Positions 1 to 6,873 of a DNA stretch of 9,333 nucleotides are shown one piece after another. The DNA is from DATLWR01 sp035576205 (GTDB lineage Bacteria; Pseudomonadota; Zetaproteobacteria; Mariprofundales; Mariprofundaceae), in assembly GCA_035576205.1 (NCBI GenBank), contig DATLWR010000021.1, forward strand, positions 1-9,333. The letters are read 5' to 3'. Numbering within the stretch: position 1 is the first letter of the stretch; every line of letters starts with the position of its first letter. The position numbers were made by a program, and so were the translations under genes. The notes beneath the pieces are model-generated. The model was not told where the DNA came from. It searched no databases and saw only the letters and a list, made by a program, of their open reading frames with translations.

Positions 1-1355
1 TAGGTTGGCGAATTCGGATCGGAATCCAGCGTCCCCTGCACACCCAGACCTACGGTAAAGTTCACCAGATGCTGCCATTTGGCCGGATCCTTGGCGCTGA
101 TGGACGGCACATTGTTCGCCAGATCGGTGCGCAGATCATGGTTCCAGTAATACATGGCTACATCAGCCAGCGTCACGGAGTAGGAATCCTTATACGGATT
201 CGCCGCTGTATATTGGTAGGTCGACCCGTCCGGCATGGTGATCGTCGGACCGTTCGAATTATCGACATTCCCGGTCACGTAGTTCGGGTTGTTGCCGTTC
301 CAGTAACCATCGGTCATCAGGATGTTGAAGACCTGCCGGCAGGTGCTGTGCGGCGTGTTGTCCGTATTGTCCCCCGGCGTGTTGCCCCAGGGGCCAGCGT
401 TGTCGGTCCGCTTGAAATACTGACCCACGCCTTCCAGCGCCTGTCGCAACGGCGTCGAACCGTTGGTCGTCTGGTTAAACAGGTTGGTGAAAAAGTTCGT
501 CCGGTTGACGCCGTCGAAATGGCGCACACCGCTAATAACCGTCCGCGTGGACACTCCATCGACCGTATGGCTTGTAGTATTAATCGATCCATATCCAACA
601 CGCATGCTCGTCGGCTGTGCGGCGAAGGCACGGCTGATGCCGGCCTTGGCGGTCATCAGACGTTCGCGATAGTACTGGAACCAGTTGGCGTAGTTCTGCA
701 CTTCCTCGGTAAAGGTACAGGTCGGGGCACTGGCGCAGTCGGTGCGGTTCGCACTGGTGGTATAAGTCGTCCCCGGCTGGATCACAACATGCGTATAGTT
801 GGAAGCCGTGGTCTGGCCACCGCCGTTATAGATGTAATAGTCGGCCGGCCAAAGGGTGCCCGTAGGTGCGCCACCCACCACATGGGGAATCGTGAAATTG
901 ACGCAGGTTGTGGCATTGGGAGCCATCGGATCGTACTGCGCGCAGGTCGGATCCGCATTGGCCATCAGCGACCCGTTCGAGTTGGACCATGGGTAGTAGC
1001 GGATCGCCGGATTGTAAAAGATGGTATTGATATTCGGCGAGCGGATTTGCGTCACGCTGCTGCTAGTGGGGTCATAATACCGGCTGTATGTATTGCTGTT
1101 TGTCCAGCTGTTCGATGACGGGAAAGAGGTATTCCTGATATTCGCGATCGCATCCGGCATCGCCTCCCAGCCCATCGATCCCGAATCGTCGATGGTGAAC
1201 ATGACGTCAGGTTCGGTCAGGCCGCCGATGCTGAGCGGCGTCTGGGAAATATTGAGATTGTTCGCCTGCGATGCGGCGGGAAGCGCCAGCACGGCGGCAA
1301 GCAGGATGCCGAAGCCGTTGAATATGGTCCGGTTAAGCTTCTGGATGTGCAACAT
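1..1355 (-). CDS. pilY1: PilY1-type pilus tip adhesin, N-terminal part (runs off left edge)
   Basis: This is the N-terminal 451 residues of a PilY1/PilC family protein, the large secreted factor carried at the type IV pilus tip that supports pilus extension, adhesion and surface sensing. My minus-strand translation is open from 1355 to the window edge. Residues 1-31 look like a Sec signal peptide, with a hydrophobic core near 15-25 and a likely cut after SQA. A von Willebrand A-like domain follows: the MIDAS motif D56-x-S58-x-S60 (DDSGSM), a second metal-site Thr at T301 (STPLRQAL), and D349 in ILMTDGYW. The stretch around W225-YYRER and CRQVFNILMTDGYWNG is typical of PilY1. Cys pairs C138/C151 and C207/C213 may form disulfides. 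The C-terminal beta-propeller and calcium site lie outside the window. The start at 1355 has an AGAGGTG ribosome site at 1362-1368; an in-frame ATG at 1373 has a weaker one. It lies 39 bases after pilX, in the same operon. Confidence 0.93.
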   Translation of the reverse strand, partial: MLHIQKLNRTIFNGFGILLAAVLALPAASQANNLNISQTPLSIGGLTEPDVMFTIDDSGSMGWEAMPDAIANIRNTSFPSSNSWTNSNTYSRYYDPTSSSVTQIRSPNINTIFYNPAIRYYPWSNSNGSLMANADPTCAQYDPMAPNATTCVNFTIPHVVGGAPTGTLWPADYYIYNGGGQTTASNYTHVVIQPGTTYTTSANRTDCASAPTCTFTEEVQNYANWFQYYRERLMTAKAGISRAFAAQPTSMRVGYGSINTTSHTVDGVSTRTVISGVRHFDGVNRTNFFTNLFNQTTNGSTPLRQALEGVGQYFKRTDNAGPWGNTPGDNTDNTPHSTCRQVFNILMTDGYWNGNNPNYVTGNVDNSNGPTITMPDGSTYQYTAANPYKDSYSVTLADVAMYYWNHDLRTDLANNVPSISAKDPAKWQHLVNFTVGLGVQGTLDSDPNSPT

Positions 1356-1394
1356 GATCGTCACCTCTTTCATTCAACCTATCGAATGCTGCCG

Positions 1395-1937
1395 TTAGTT
1401 CGCACGGATGGCATACACACTTTGTACCATGGACTGCGAATTCGTGGTCATGCCCGAGCCGAACGCCGTCACGTGATAGAATCGGCTTTGCGGCGGCTTG
1501 CTTCCTCCATACCCGCCGCCAACAGCCATCGTACTGATCCCGGTGATAAATAGACCCTGATCTTCAATGATGACTTGCGGTGGTATAACGGCGTTGGCAA
1601 ACGAGGCCCCTCCACCTGTCGTCACCTGATCGGCCTGCGGCGTCCCCCATGGAAGGCCAGTAGTATAGGGTGTCGCCACGCAGGGCGCCGCGCAGGATGC
1701 CGTGCCGACTGGCGGCGTAGTTCCGGCAAAGCCCTGAAGGTAGTCCTCGCCGACCCGCAAGGCCGTCTCGGCGGCCTGGAATGCCATGTTCTGATCCAGC
1801 GAATTCATTGACATGCGCTGTTCCTGGATGGAGGTCGTCATCGCACCCACGGCCATGGCTGCAAGCACGACAAGCATGACCAGTGCGAGCACCAGCACTG
1901 TTCCCTTCTCCTCCCGTCTAACGCCTATGAGATCCAT
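1395..1937 (-). CDS. pilX: Type IV pilus minor pilin PilX
   Basis: A 180-residue minor pilin of the PilX family (GspK-like role), part of the tip complex that primes pilus assembly in the inner membrane. A short basic leader ends in K11-G12, the expected PilD cut site. It is followed by a hydrophobic helix at about 13-35 (TVLVLALVMLVVL) and the family signature QNMAFQAAETALRVGE near 49-64. Mature position 5 is Leu rather than Glu, which is usual for PilX/GspK proteins. The ATG at 1937 is preferred because GAGGG at 1943-1947 sits 5 bases before it. The frame also offers a GTG at 1949 that overlaps the pilW stop as GTGA, but its only Shine-Dalgarno-like GAGG is two bases away. The C-terminal domain is Gly/Thr/Ser-rich with one Cys pair (ASCAAPC) and is poorly conserved in the family. 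Confidence 0.9.
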   Translation of the reverse strand: MDLIGVRREEKGTVLVLALVMLVVLAAMAVGAMTTSIQEQRMSMNSLDQNMAFQAAETALRVGEDYLQGFAGTTPPVGTASCAAPCVATPYTTGLPWGTPQADQVTTGGGASFANAVIPPQVIIEDQGLFITGISTMAVGGGYGGSKPPQSRFYHVTAFGSGMTTNSQSMVQSVYAIRAN

Positions 1938-1945
1938 ATAATCCC

Positions 1946-3001
1946 TCACTGCCTCAAGTAGCGGTTCCTGAGCGTAACCGTCGTCGTAAACACGCGTCGT
2001 TCGCGGAAATCGCCAAACGGCCCGTAATTAACGCCCAATACATTGTATATCCGCGTATCCGGCGTCCTGGTGCTGGCATTCGGCGAGGAAACCAGCACCG
2101 CCACCCGCACCGTCATGACGTTGTCCCATGCGCCCGCAGCCGTCACCGCATCGGCAGGCATATACTGGGTGGCGGTATTGCTACCCGCCACCGTAGCAAC
2201 ACCATACAGAATCTGCATGCCGTCCACGCCCTCGACGAGTTGGGTTGCCGTCGTACCAAAGCTGGACGGTTGAATGACATACAGCGAATTGATACCGGTG
2301 GTCGGACTAACCGCCACGAAAATCCCTGTCGTAGAGACAGGAGCCACGGCAGCGCTCGTGCCGTAGGTCGTCGCAAGCGTACCCGACGAATTGCCGGGGC
2401 CTGCCCCCCCTGCCGCATGCGAGATCGATGTCGCCGCCGCCGCGGAAAAACTGTTGGTCTTCTGGAAAACGTCGACATTCCCCGCGCAGTCCGACACCAT
2501 GAGGATGGTGCCCGAGGAGAAGTTGTTCAACGCGTTAACCGTCAAATCGCTCGTCAAGCTGGCCATCTGAGCCGTCACCGAAACCGGATAGTCATTGACT
2601 CCACGCACGGTGATCACATCACTCCCCGACAGTGCTGAGGCCAGCGCCGGATCCAGCGCCGGCGACCAAGTGCCAACCCCCGTTGACTCGTTACCGTCCA
2701 ACGGTACCGAAAAGTCGTACGCATAGGTTGCCGAACCATTAAGCCTGTTGTTCAGGACACTGCCGCTCGCCGCACAACCGCGATAGCCGGCCGACATGAT
2801 GATATTCTGCAAGAAATTGATAATGAAGCGGCCGTCATTCTGGACCGCGGCCACACCTTCCATCTTGCGATACGCATCGCCGGTGGAAACATAGACCCGC
2901 ACCACCGCGGCCATGAAGACCATGCCGATCGCCATCGCCACCAGCAATTCGATGAGTGAAAAACCGCGCTGGGAGAAAAGGGGTTTCATATCCGGTCTCA
3001 T
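1946..3001 (-). CDS. pilW: Type IV pilus minor pilin PilW
   Basis: A 351-residue minor pilin of the PilW family (GspJ-like), part of the PilV-PilW-PilX-FimT tip complex. The leader ends in QRG13 and is followed by FSLIELLVAMAIG with Glu18 at mature position 5, so it is a canonical class III signal sequence cut by PilD. Residues 14-35 form the N-terminal membrane helix. Next comes the PilW-typical NDGRFIINFLQN and GYRGC region (about 60-82). The C-terminal third carries the family block LVEGVDGMQILYGV, VRVAVLV and FTTTVTLRNRYLRQ. A Cys in GYRGC and one in SDCAG could pair. The start ATG overlaps the pilV stop as ATGA and has no clear ribosome site of its own, so translational coupling to pilV is likely. 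A second in-frame ATG at 2989 would shorten the leader by four residues. The length is usual for the family. Confidence 0.92.
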   Translation of the reverse strand: MRPDMKPLFSQRGFSLIELLVAMAIGMVFMAAVVRVYVSTGDAYRKMEGVAAVQNDGRFIINFLQNIIMSAGYRGCAASGSVLNNRLNGSATYAYDFSVPLDGNESTGVGTWSPALDPALASALSGSDVITVRGVNDYPVSVTAQMASLTSDLTVNALNNFSSGTILMVSDCAGNVDVFQKTNSFSAAAATSISHAAGGAGPGNSSGTLATTYGTSAAVAPVSTTGIFVAVSPTTGINSLYVIQPSSFGTTATQLVEGVDGMQILYGVATVAGSNTATQYMPADAVTAAGAWDNVMTVRVAVLVSSPNASTRTPDTRIYNVLGVNYGPFGDFRERRVFTTTVTLRNRYLRQ

Positions 3002-3525
3002 GGCTGGAACGTCACCGAATAGCTGCCAGGACCGAATCTGCCTCGCCAGCTAACAGTAATGGTATGAGGAGAACCATCGGTGCAGGGATCGCCGTCAGCT
3101 GTATTGTTGTCAATACAAGTCACGCTTCCGGTGCCCCCCGGCAGATTGATCTGTGTCGGATCAGAAAGCGACGTCAACCACTCGTAAATATCCCGCGAGG
3201 CGATACCGCCCGATGTGCATGCGACTCCGGTACAGCTGGGCGGCACCGGGGAAGGTATGGCGCCGGTTACATTGGCATAAAGGTTGGCATTCACGCCGGC
3301 GATATTAGCCCGCATACGGTCCGCCATATCCGTCGCCGCAATGTTCGCCTGTGTCCGCAGATAGCCATCATCCGTCGACTTCATGCCGCCCACCTGGACG
3401 TTGGCCATCGCCAGCAGGCCGACCGCCAGAACAAAGATTGCGATCAGCACTTCGATCAACGTGAAGCCGCCATCATTCTTGCAATGCATCGCTCCGGCCT
3501 GTCGCCTAAAAATAGAGTCCATCAT
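2998..3525 (-). CDS. pilV: Type IV pilus modification/minor pilin PilV
   Basis: A 175-residue minor pilin of the PilV family (GspI-like). The leader ends in D-G-G20 and is followed by FTLIEVLIAIFVLAVGLLAM with Glu25 at mature position 5, a canonical prepilin peptidase site and membrane helix. The downstream block ending in A-D-R-M-R-A-N and the C-terminal ITVSWRGR are typical of PilV. The ATG at 3525 overlaps the fimT stop as ATGA, and GGGGAG at 3532-3537 sits 6 bases upstream. An in-frame TTG at 3531 lies directly on that ribosome site and is unlikely to be used. A second ATG follows immediately at 3522. Two Cys pairs near the C-terminal half (SCTGVAC and CIDNNTADGDPC) suggest disulfide-bonded loops. 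Confidence 0.92.
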   Translation of the reverse strand: MMDSIFRRQAGAMHCKNDGGFTLIEVLIAIFVLAVGLLAMANVQVGGMKSTDDGYLRTQANIAATDMADRMRANIAGVNANLYANVTGAIPSPVPPSCTGVACTSGGIASRDIYEWLTSLSDPTQINLPGGTGSVTCIDNNTADGDPCTDGSPHTITVSWRGRFGPGSYSVTFQP

Positions 3526-4094
3526 GGACAACTCCCCGTAGCGATACGTGCCCGCCCCGAAGCGCTAACCACGACCTGTCGACCGGTCGCGCCACCATAG
3601 GCGTTATCGCAAATCTTAAACGTGGTCGCCAAGAAAGCGTTTGAAGCGGTCTTGGTCATGCCGGTGGGTATGTAGGAAATATAGTTGGCACCGGTACCGG
3701 AGCCTGTAATGGTAAATTTGGCCTGAGCCGCCGATGCCTGAATGAGCGGCTCTCCTCCGGTACGGATGCAGCTATTATCGTCATCCTGAAACAGAATCCA
3801 CCCTTGGGACCAGTTGCCAGCCAGAGTACAGGTCGCTCCATCCGCGCTTTTACACAAGGTAACGCGCACCCCACGCTTTGCCGCCTCACTCCTGGCCATA
3901 TTCAATGTGCCGGCGAATCCGTTTGCCGCTGAAGCCAGGCGGCTGGCCGCCACCATTTGCTTGAGATTCGGCATGGAAATCATGGCCAGAATAGAGAGTA
4001 TCGCCAAAGTAAGCATAAGATTGAACAAGGTAAACCCAGCCATCCGCTCTTGCCCGGCATGAGAGCTACGCCTTAGGGTTCGTTGAATGCGCAT
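3522..4094 (-). CDS. fimT: Minor pilin FimT (GspH/FimT family)
   Basis: A GspH/FimT-type minor pilin, 190 residues from the ATG at 4094. The leader ends in M-A-G20, followed by FTLFNLMLTLAILSILAMI. The usual Glu at mature position 5 is Asn (N25, codon 4020-4022). The GspH-domain hallmarks are present: ARSEAAKRGVRVTLC, WSQGWILFQDDD and a C-terminal strand with VVVSASGRAR. GRAR (3546-3557) matches the GRxR motif tied to DNA binding in Legionella FimT, so a role in DNA uptake is possible. The Cys residues (TLC, TCT, SCI, KIC, GSC) resemble those of related FimT proteins. The start is uncertain. The frame stays open upstream to 4154, inside mrcA. ATGs at 4103, 4094 and 4043 are candidates. The one at 4043 would leave only a three-residue leader; 4094 has GAAGG 11 bases upstream. 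Confidence 0.87.
   Translation of the reverse strand: MRIQRTLRRSSHAGQERMAGFTLFNLMLTLAILSILAMISMPNLKQMVAASRLASAANGFAGTLNMARSEAAKRGVRVTLCKSADGATCTLAGNWSQGWILFQDDDNSCIRTGGEPLIQASAAQAKFTITGSGTGANYISYIPTGMTKTASNAFLATTFKICDNAYGGATGRQVVVSASGRARIATGSCP
4087..4094. other. Palindrome ATGCGCAT carrying both divergent start codons
   Basis: The 8-base perfect palindrome holds the mrcA ATG (4087-4089, plus) and the preferred fimT ATG (4092-4094, minus). Both proteins therefore begin Met-Arg-Ile. The palindrome is seen directly; use of the fimT start is inferred. Confidence 0.6.
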
Positions 4095-6450
4095 ACTTTC
4101 CATTGCCTTCAAATTACTACTCGCTTCCGCCATCTTTGCCGTGACTGCCATCACAATAGGCTATGCTTATTTTTCGCGCAACCTGCCTGAACTTAGCAAG
4201 CTTTCCGACTATCAGCCACCGTTGGTATCGCGCATCTACAATCCGGATGGCGAGCTGATCGCGGAATATGCCGACGAACATCGCATTCTTGCACCACTGA
4301 ACGAAATCCCGCTGAAGCTCCGCAACGCCTTCTTGGCCGCCGAGGATCAGCAGTTTTACGAGCACCCGGGCATCAATCCGGCGCGTATCATCTCCGCGGC
4401 CTTCGCCAACCTTCGTGCCGGACAGACGGTTCAGGGAGGCAGCACCATTACTCAGCAGGTTGCCAAGAATTTCCTGCTGACATCGGACCGTACCTATGCG
4501 CGAAAAATCCGTGAGGTCATTCTCGCTCACAGGATCGAGAAAGCGTTTACCAAGGATGAAATCCTTTACCTCTACCTGAACCAGATCTACCTGGGACGCG
4601 GCTCGTACGGAGTTGCCAGTGCCGCCTGGCGCTATTTCGGCAAGCGCATGGATGAGCTGACCCTGGCCGAATGCGCCATGCTTGCCGGTCTGCCCAAAGC
4701 GCCGGGCAAATATGCACCGCATCTTAATCATGACCTTGCCCTGCAACGTCGCAATACCGTTCTGTATCTAATGCAGCAGAGCGGTTATGCCACTCCGGAA
4801 CAGGTTGTGGCAGCGCTCAAGGAGCCACTGACTGTAGCACCACTCCCCGATCCGCTGCTGACCGATGCCTATGCGGATGAAGTGTACCGCCAGCTGACCG
4901 ACAAGGTGGGGGTCAATACGCTCAGGCGGCAGGGCCTCACCATCATCGTCCCCTATCAGCCGGGAGCCGAACAAGCAGCCGTCCATGCCGTACGCAAGGG
5001 AGTTCTTGAAGTCGAACAACGGCAATTGTATCGCGCACCCGTCCACCATCAGCCGGAGGAACGCGAAAAACTGCTCGAAACATGGGCGAAAGAACGCGAG
5101 CAGGCCGCCCAACCGCCAGCTGACGACGAAATATTTCCGGCACTGGTTGAGCGTGTGCAACGCAACGGCGATCTCATTGTCAGCGACGGCCTGAAACTCT
5201 GGCAGCTAAGTAAACCCAGCTGGCAATGGGAAGCGCCGTCGGAAGATCCCGCGGCTCCCAAGCGTCCTCAAACATGGCGGATCGGTGATGAAATCGTGCT
5301 GCAGGGGGATGGCAGGGGAGGCGTTCGCCTGACACAGCAGCCGTCCATCGAATCGGCTCTGTACAGCATCGACCTGAAAAAGGGGACCGTCGTCGCCCGA
5401 GTCGGCGGCTTCGATTTCGTGCAAAGCGGTTTCGATCGCGTCGGCCAGGCGATGCGGCAACCGGGCAGCTCCTTCAAACCGTTCCTGTATGCGACGGCCA
5501 TGGAAGCGGGCATGACGCCTGCCAGCATTGTTCTCGACACTCCGGTCGTATTCGAAAACCTGCAACTGGACGAGTTCTGGCGACCGGATAACTACAAAGA
5601 CAGCTTTGCGGGTGCCGTTACATTGCGCGACGCCCTCGAACACTCGCGCAATCTCGCCTCGATCAAATTGCTGCAGGATATCGGTATCAATCGCTTTGTG
5701 CGGTCGCTGAGCAACTACCCATTCCAGCGCGAATTCCCGAAGCAGCTCGCGCTGGCACTGGGAGCAACCGAAGTTTCTCTGGAGGCAATGACGGAGTCCT
5801 ATGCCGTTCTGGCCAGCAATGGCCAAAAGTGGAAGCCGGTTTCGGTTCAGCAGATTCAGGACCGGACCGGAAAAACCATTCACCGTGCCGTAGCTGGCCA
5901 TCGCTGCATGCAGTGCCACGCCAGCCCCGTACTGGCGGTGAACAGCTCCATGCAGCCGGCTGAACAGGCTATCGATCCTATCAGCGCCTTTTTGACCACC
6001 AACATGATGAAAGGCGTCATTGAGCGCGGCACGGGTGTCCGCGCCCGGGCCCTCGGTCGCCCTGCGGCAGGCAAAACCGGCACGACGAACAACCAGGTGG
6101 ATGCCTGGTTCATCGGCTACACACCGCAAATCCTGACCGGCGTCTGGACCGGCAGGGATACGCCATCGAGCATGGGACGCACGGAAACCGGCGCCCATGC
6201 GGCCTTGCCGACCTGGCTGGAGGCCATGCAATCTTTCGAACAAGGCAAGCCCGTTGAGGACTTTACGCCACCCGATGGGATTGTCTGGGTCGCGATCGAT
6301 CGGAAAACCGGCAAACTGCCAGGCCCTGACACCAAGGACATCCTGCTCGAAGCTTTCCGCGAAGGAACCGCACCGACAGAAGAAACCCCGGCCGAAACGG
6401 GTGGCAACGCCAATACGGAGAAAAAGACCTTCTTCGATCTGGGATTATAA
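4087..6450 (+). CDS. mrcA: Penicillin-binding protein 1A (bifunctional transglycosylase/transpeptidase)
   Basis: A 787-residue class A PBP that polymerises lipid II into glycan strands and cross-links the peptides in the periplasm, anchored in the inner membrane. Residues 7-27 form a single membrane helix. The GT51 transglycosylase domain spans about 55-230: catalytic E86 in EDQQFYEHPG, QGGSTITQQVAKN (116-128), and RKIREVILAHRIE (139-151) with E143. An OB-like domain covers roughly 300-420. The transpeptidase has SSFK (S461, K464), SRN (520-522) and KTG (663-665), so all three active-site motifs are intact. C607-M-Q-C610-H611 lies between SRN and KTG. The ATG at 4087 has AGGG at 4075-4078, 8 bases upstream, and gives a normal short cytoplasmic tail. 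It is divergent from fimT with overlapping 5' ends, so any promoter must lie inside fimT. The symbol ponA is also used for this gene. Confidence 0.96.
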   Translation: MRILSIAFKLLLASAIFAVTAITIGYAYFSRNLPELSKLSDYQPPLVSRIYNPDGELIAEYADEHRILAPLNEIPLKLRNAFLAAEDQQFYEHPGINPARIISAAFANLRAGQTVQGGSTITQQVAKNFLLTSDRTYARKIREVILAHRIEKAFTKDEILYLYLNQIYLGRGSYGVASAAWRYFGKRMDELTLAECAMLAGLPKAPGKYAPHLNHDLALQRRNTVLYLMQQSGYATPEQVVAALKEPLTVAPLPDPLLTDAYADEVYRQLTDKVGVNTLRRQGLTIIVPYQPGAEQAAVHAVRKGVLEVEQRQLYRAPVHHQPEEREKLLETWAKEREQAAQPPADDEIFPALVERVQRNGDLIVSDGLKLWQLSKPSWQWEAPSEDPAAPKRPQTWRIGDEIVLQGDGRGGVRLTQQPSIESALYSIDLKKGTVVARVGGFDFVQSGFDRVGQAMRQPGSSFKPFLYATAMEAGMTPASIVLDTPVVFENLQLDEFWRPDNYKDSFAGAVTLRDALEHSRNLASIKLLQDIGINRFVRSLSNYPFQREFPKQLALALGATEVSLEAMTESYAVLASNGQKWKPVSVQQIQDRTGKTIHRAVAGHRCMQCHASPVLAVNSSMQPAEQAIDPISAFLTTNMMKGVIERGTGVRARALGRPAAGKTGTTNNQVDAWFIGYTPQILTGVWTGRDTPSSMGRTETGAHAALPTWLEAMQSFEQGKPVEDFTPPDGIVWVAIDRKTGKLPGPDTKDILLEAFREGTAPTEETPAETGGNANTEKKTFFDLGL
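4153..4181 (-). promoter_or_regulatory. Possible sigma-70-type promoter for the fimT-pilVWX-pilY1 operon
   Basis: On the minus strand, TTGCGC (4176-4181) is followed after 17 bases by TATTGT (4153-4158). The -35 matches consensus at 3 of 6 bases and the -10 at 4 of 6. A start near 4146 would give a leader of about 50 bases to the fimT ATG at 4094. It lies inside the 5' end of mrcA, which is the only room available because the two genes abut. Found by eye; weak. Confidence 0.25.
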
Positions 6451-6460
6451 AAATTTCGGA

Positions 6461-6790
6461 TCAGGCGGGAATGGCATTGACCTTGGCCGCCATGATGAAG
6501 TCATTCTCGTGCAAGCCGCCGATTTTATGGGTGTAGAACACGACCGTGCAGTAACCCCAACCGAAGCAGATATCGGGATGGTGCTGTTCCGCCTCGGCCA
6601 GTTCTCCGATATGGGTGGCAAATATCTGCGCCAGCGTAAAATTCTTGAACCGGAATGTTCGCTGGATTTTCGTATCGCCTGCAATCAGCTCCCAGCCGGG
6701 AACTTCGGCAAGCATTCTGCTGGCTTCACTGCCCAGCATCGGCGGGATACCGCCCTGACAGGGAACACATTTTTTCTCAACCAGTCGCAT
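6461..6790 (-). CDS. phhB: Pterin-4a-carbinolamine dehydratase
   Basis: A 109-residue protein of the PCD/DCoH family. It dehydrates 4a-hydroxytetrahydrobiopterin (or the equivalent bacterial pterin) formed by aromatic amino acid hydroxylases and so recycles the cofactor in the cytoplasm. The active-site signature is intact: E66-x3-H70-H71-P72, W78-G-Y80, H88 in YTHKIGGL, and D97. The N-terminal CVPCQGGIPP (C8, C11) is a common extension in proteobacterial members and may bind a metal, though that is not established. The ATG at 6790 is chosen because a strong GGAGG (6796-6800) lies 5 bases upstream. The frame extends to a GTG at 6811, but that would place the ribosome site inside the coding region. 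It follows cimA by 83 bases on the same strand and converges on mrcA with a 10-base gap. No phenylalanine hydroxylase gene is in the window, so its partner reaction here is unknown. Confidence 0.93.
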   Translation of the reverse strand: MRLVEKKCVPCQGGIPPMLGSEASRMLAEVPGWELIAGDTKIQRTFRFKNFTLAQIFATHIGELAEAEQHHPDICFGWGYCTVVFYTHKIGGLHENDFIMAAKVNAIPA

Positions 6791-6873
6791 AACTGCCTCC
6801 GGCGATGTCACCAGCTTCAGTGTAGCCCATCAGATGGCGACATCGGAAAAAGTCCGGAATCAGCCATGGACGG

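Noticed and set aside
69..1118. Long open frame of 349 codons on the plus strand
   Set aside because: It is antisense to pilY1, whose frame has a signal peptide and VWA motifs. The translation is Arg/Val/Ile-rich with no recognisable domain, as expected of a shadow frame in GC-rich DNA.
4095..4154. Upstream extension of fimT to the most distal ATG
   Set aside because: It would add 20 residues of non-hydrophobic leader read antisense to the mrcA signal-anchor; prepilin leaders are usually short. The frame is open there probably because of mrcA codon constraints.
5206..6243. Open frame of 345 codons on the minus strand
   Set aside because: Antisense to the transpeptidase part of mrcA, which has all catalytic motifs. 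The translation has no family resemblance.
6448..6463. Bidirectional terminator between the convergent mrcA and phhB genes
   Set aside because: Only 10 bases separate the stop codons, and I see no GC-rich stem followed by T residues on either strand around them.
6826..6837. Inverted repeat CCATCAGATGG near the cimA-phhB gap, considered as a terminator
   Set aside because: The arms are 5 bases with a single-base loop and no T tract follows on the minus strand, so it cannot form a useful terminator hairpin.
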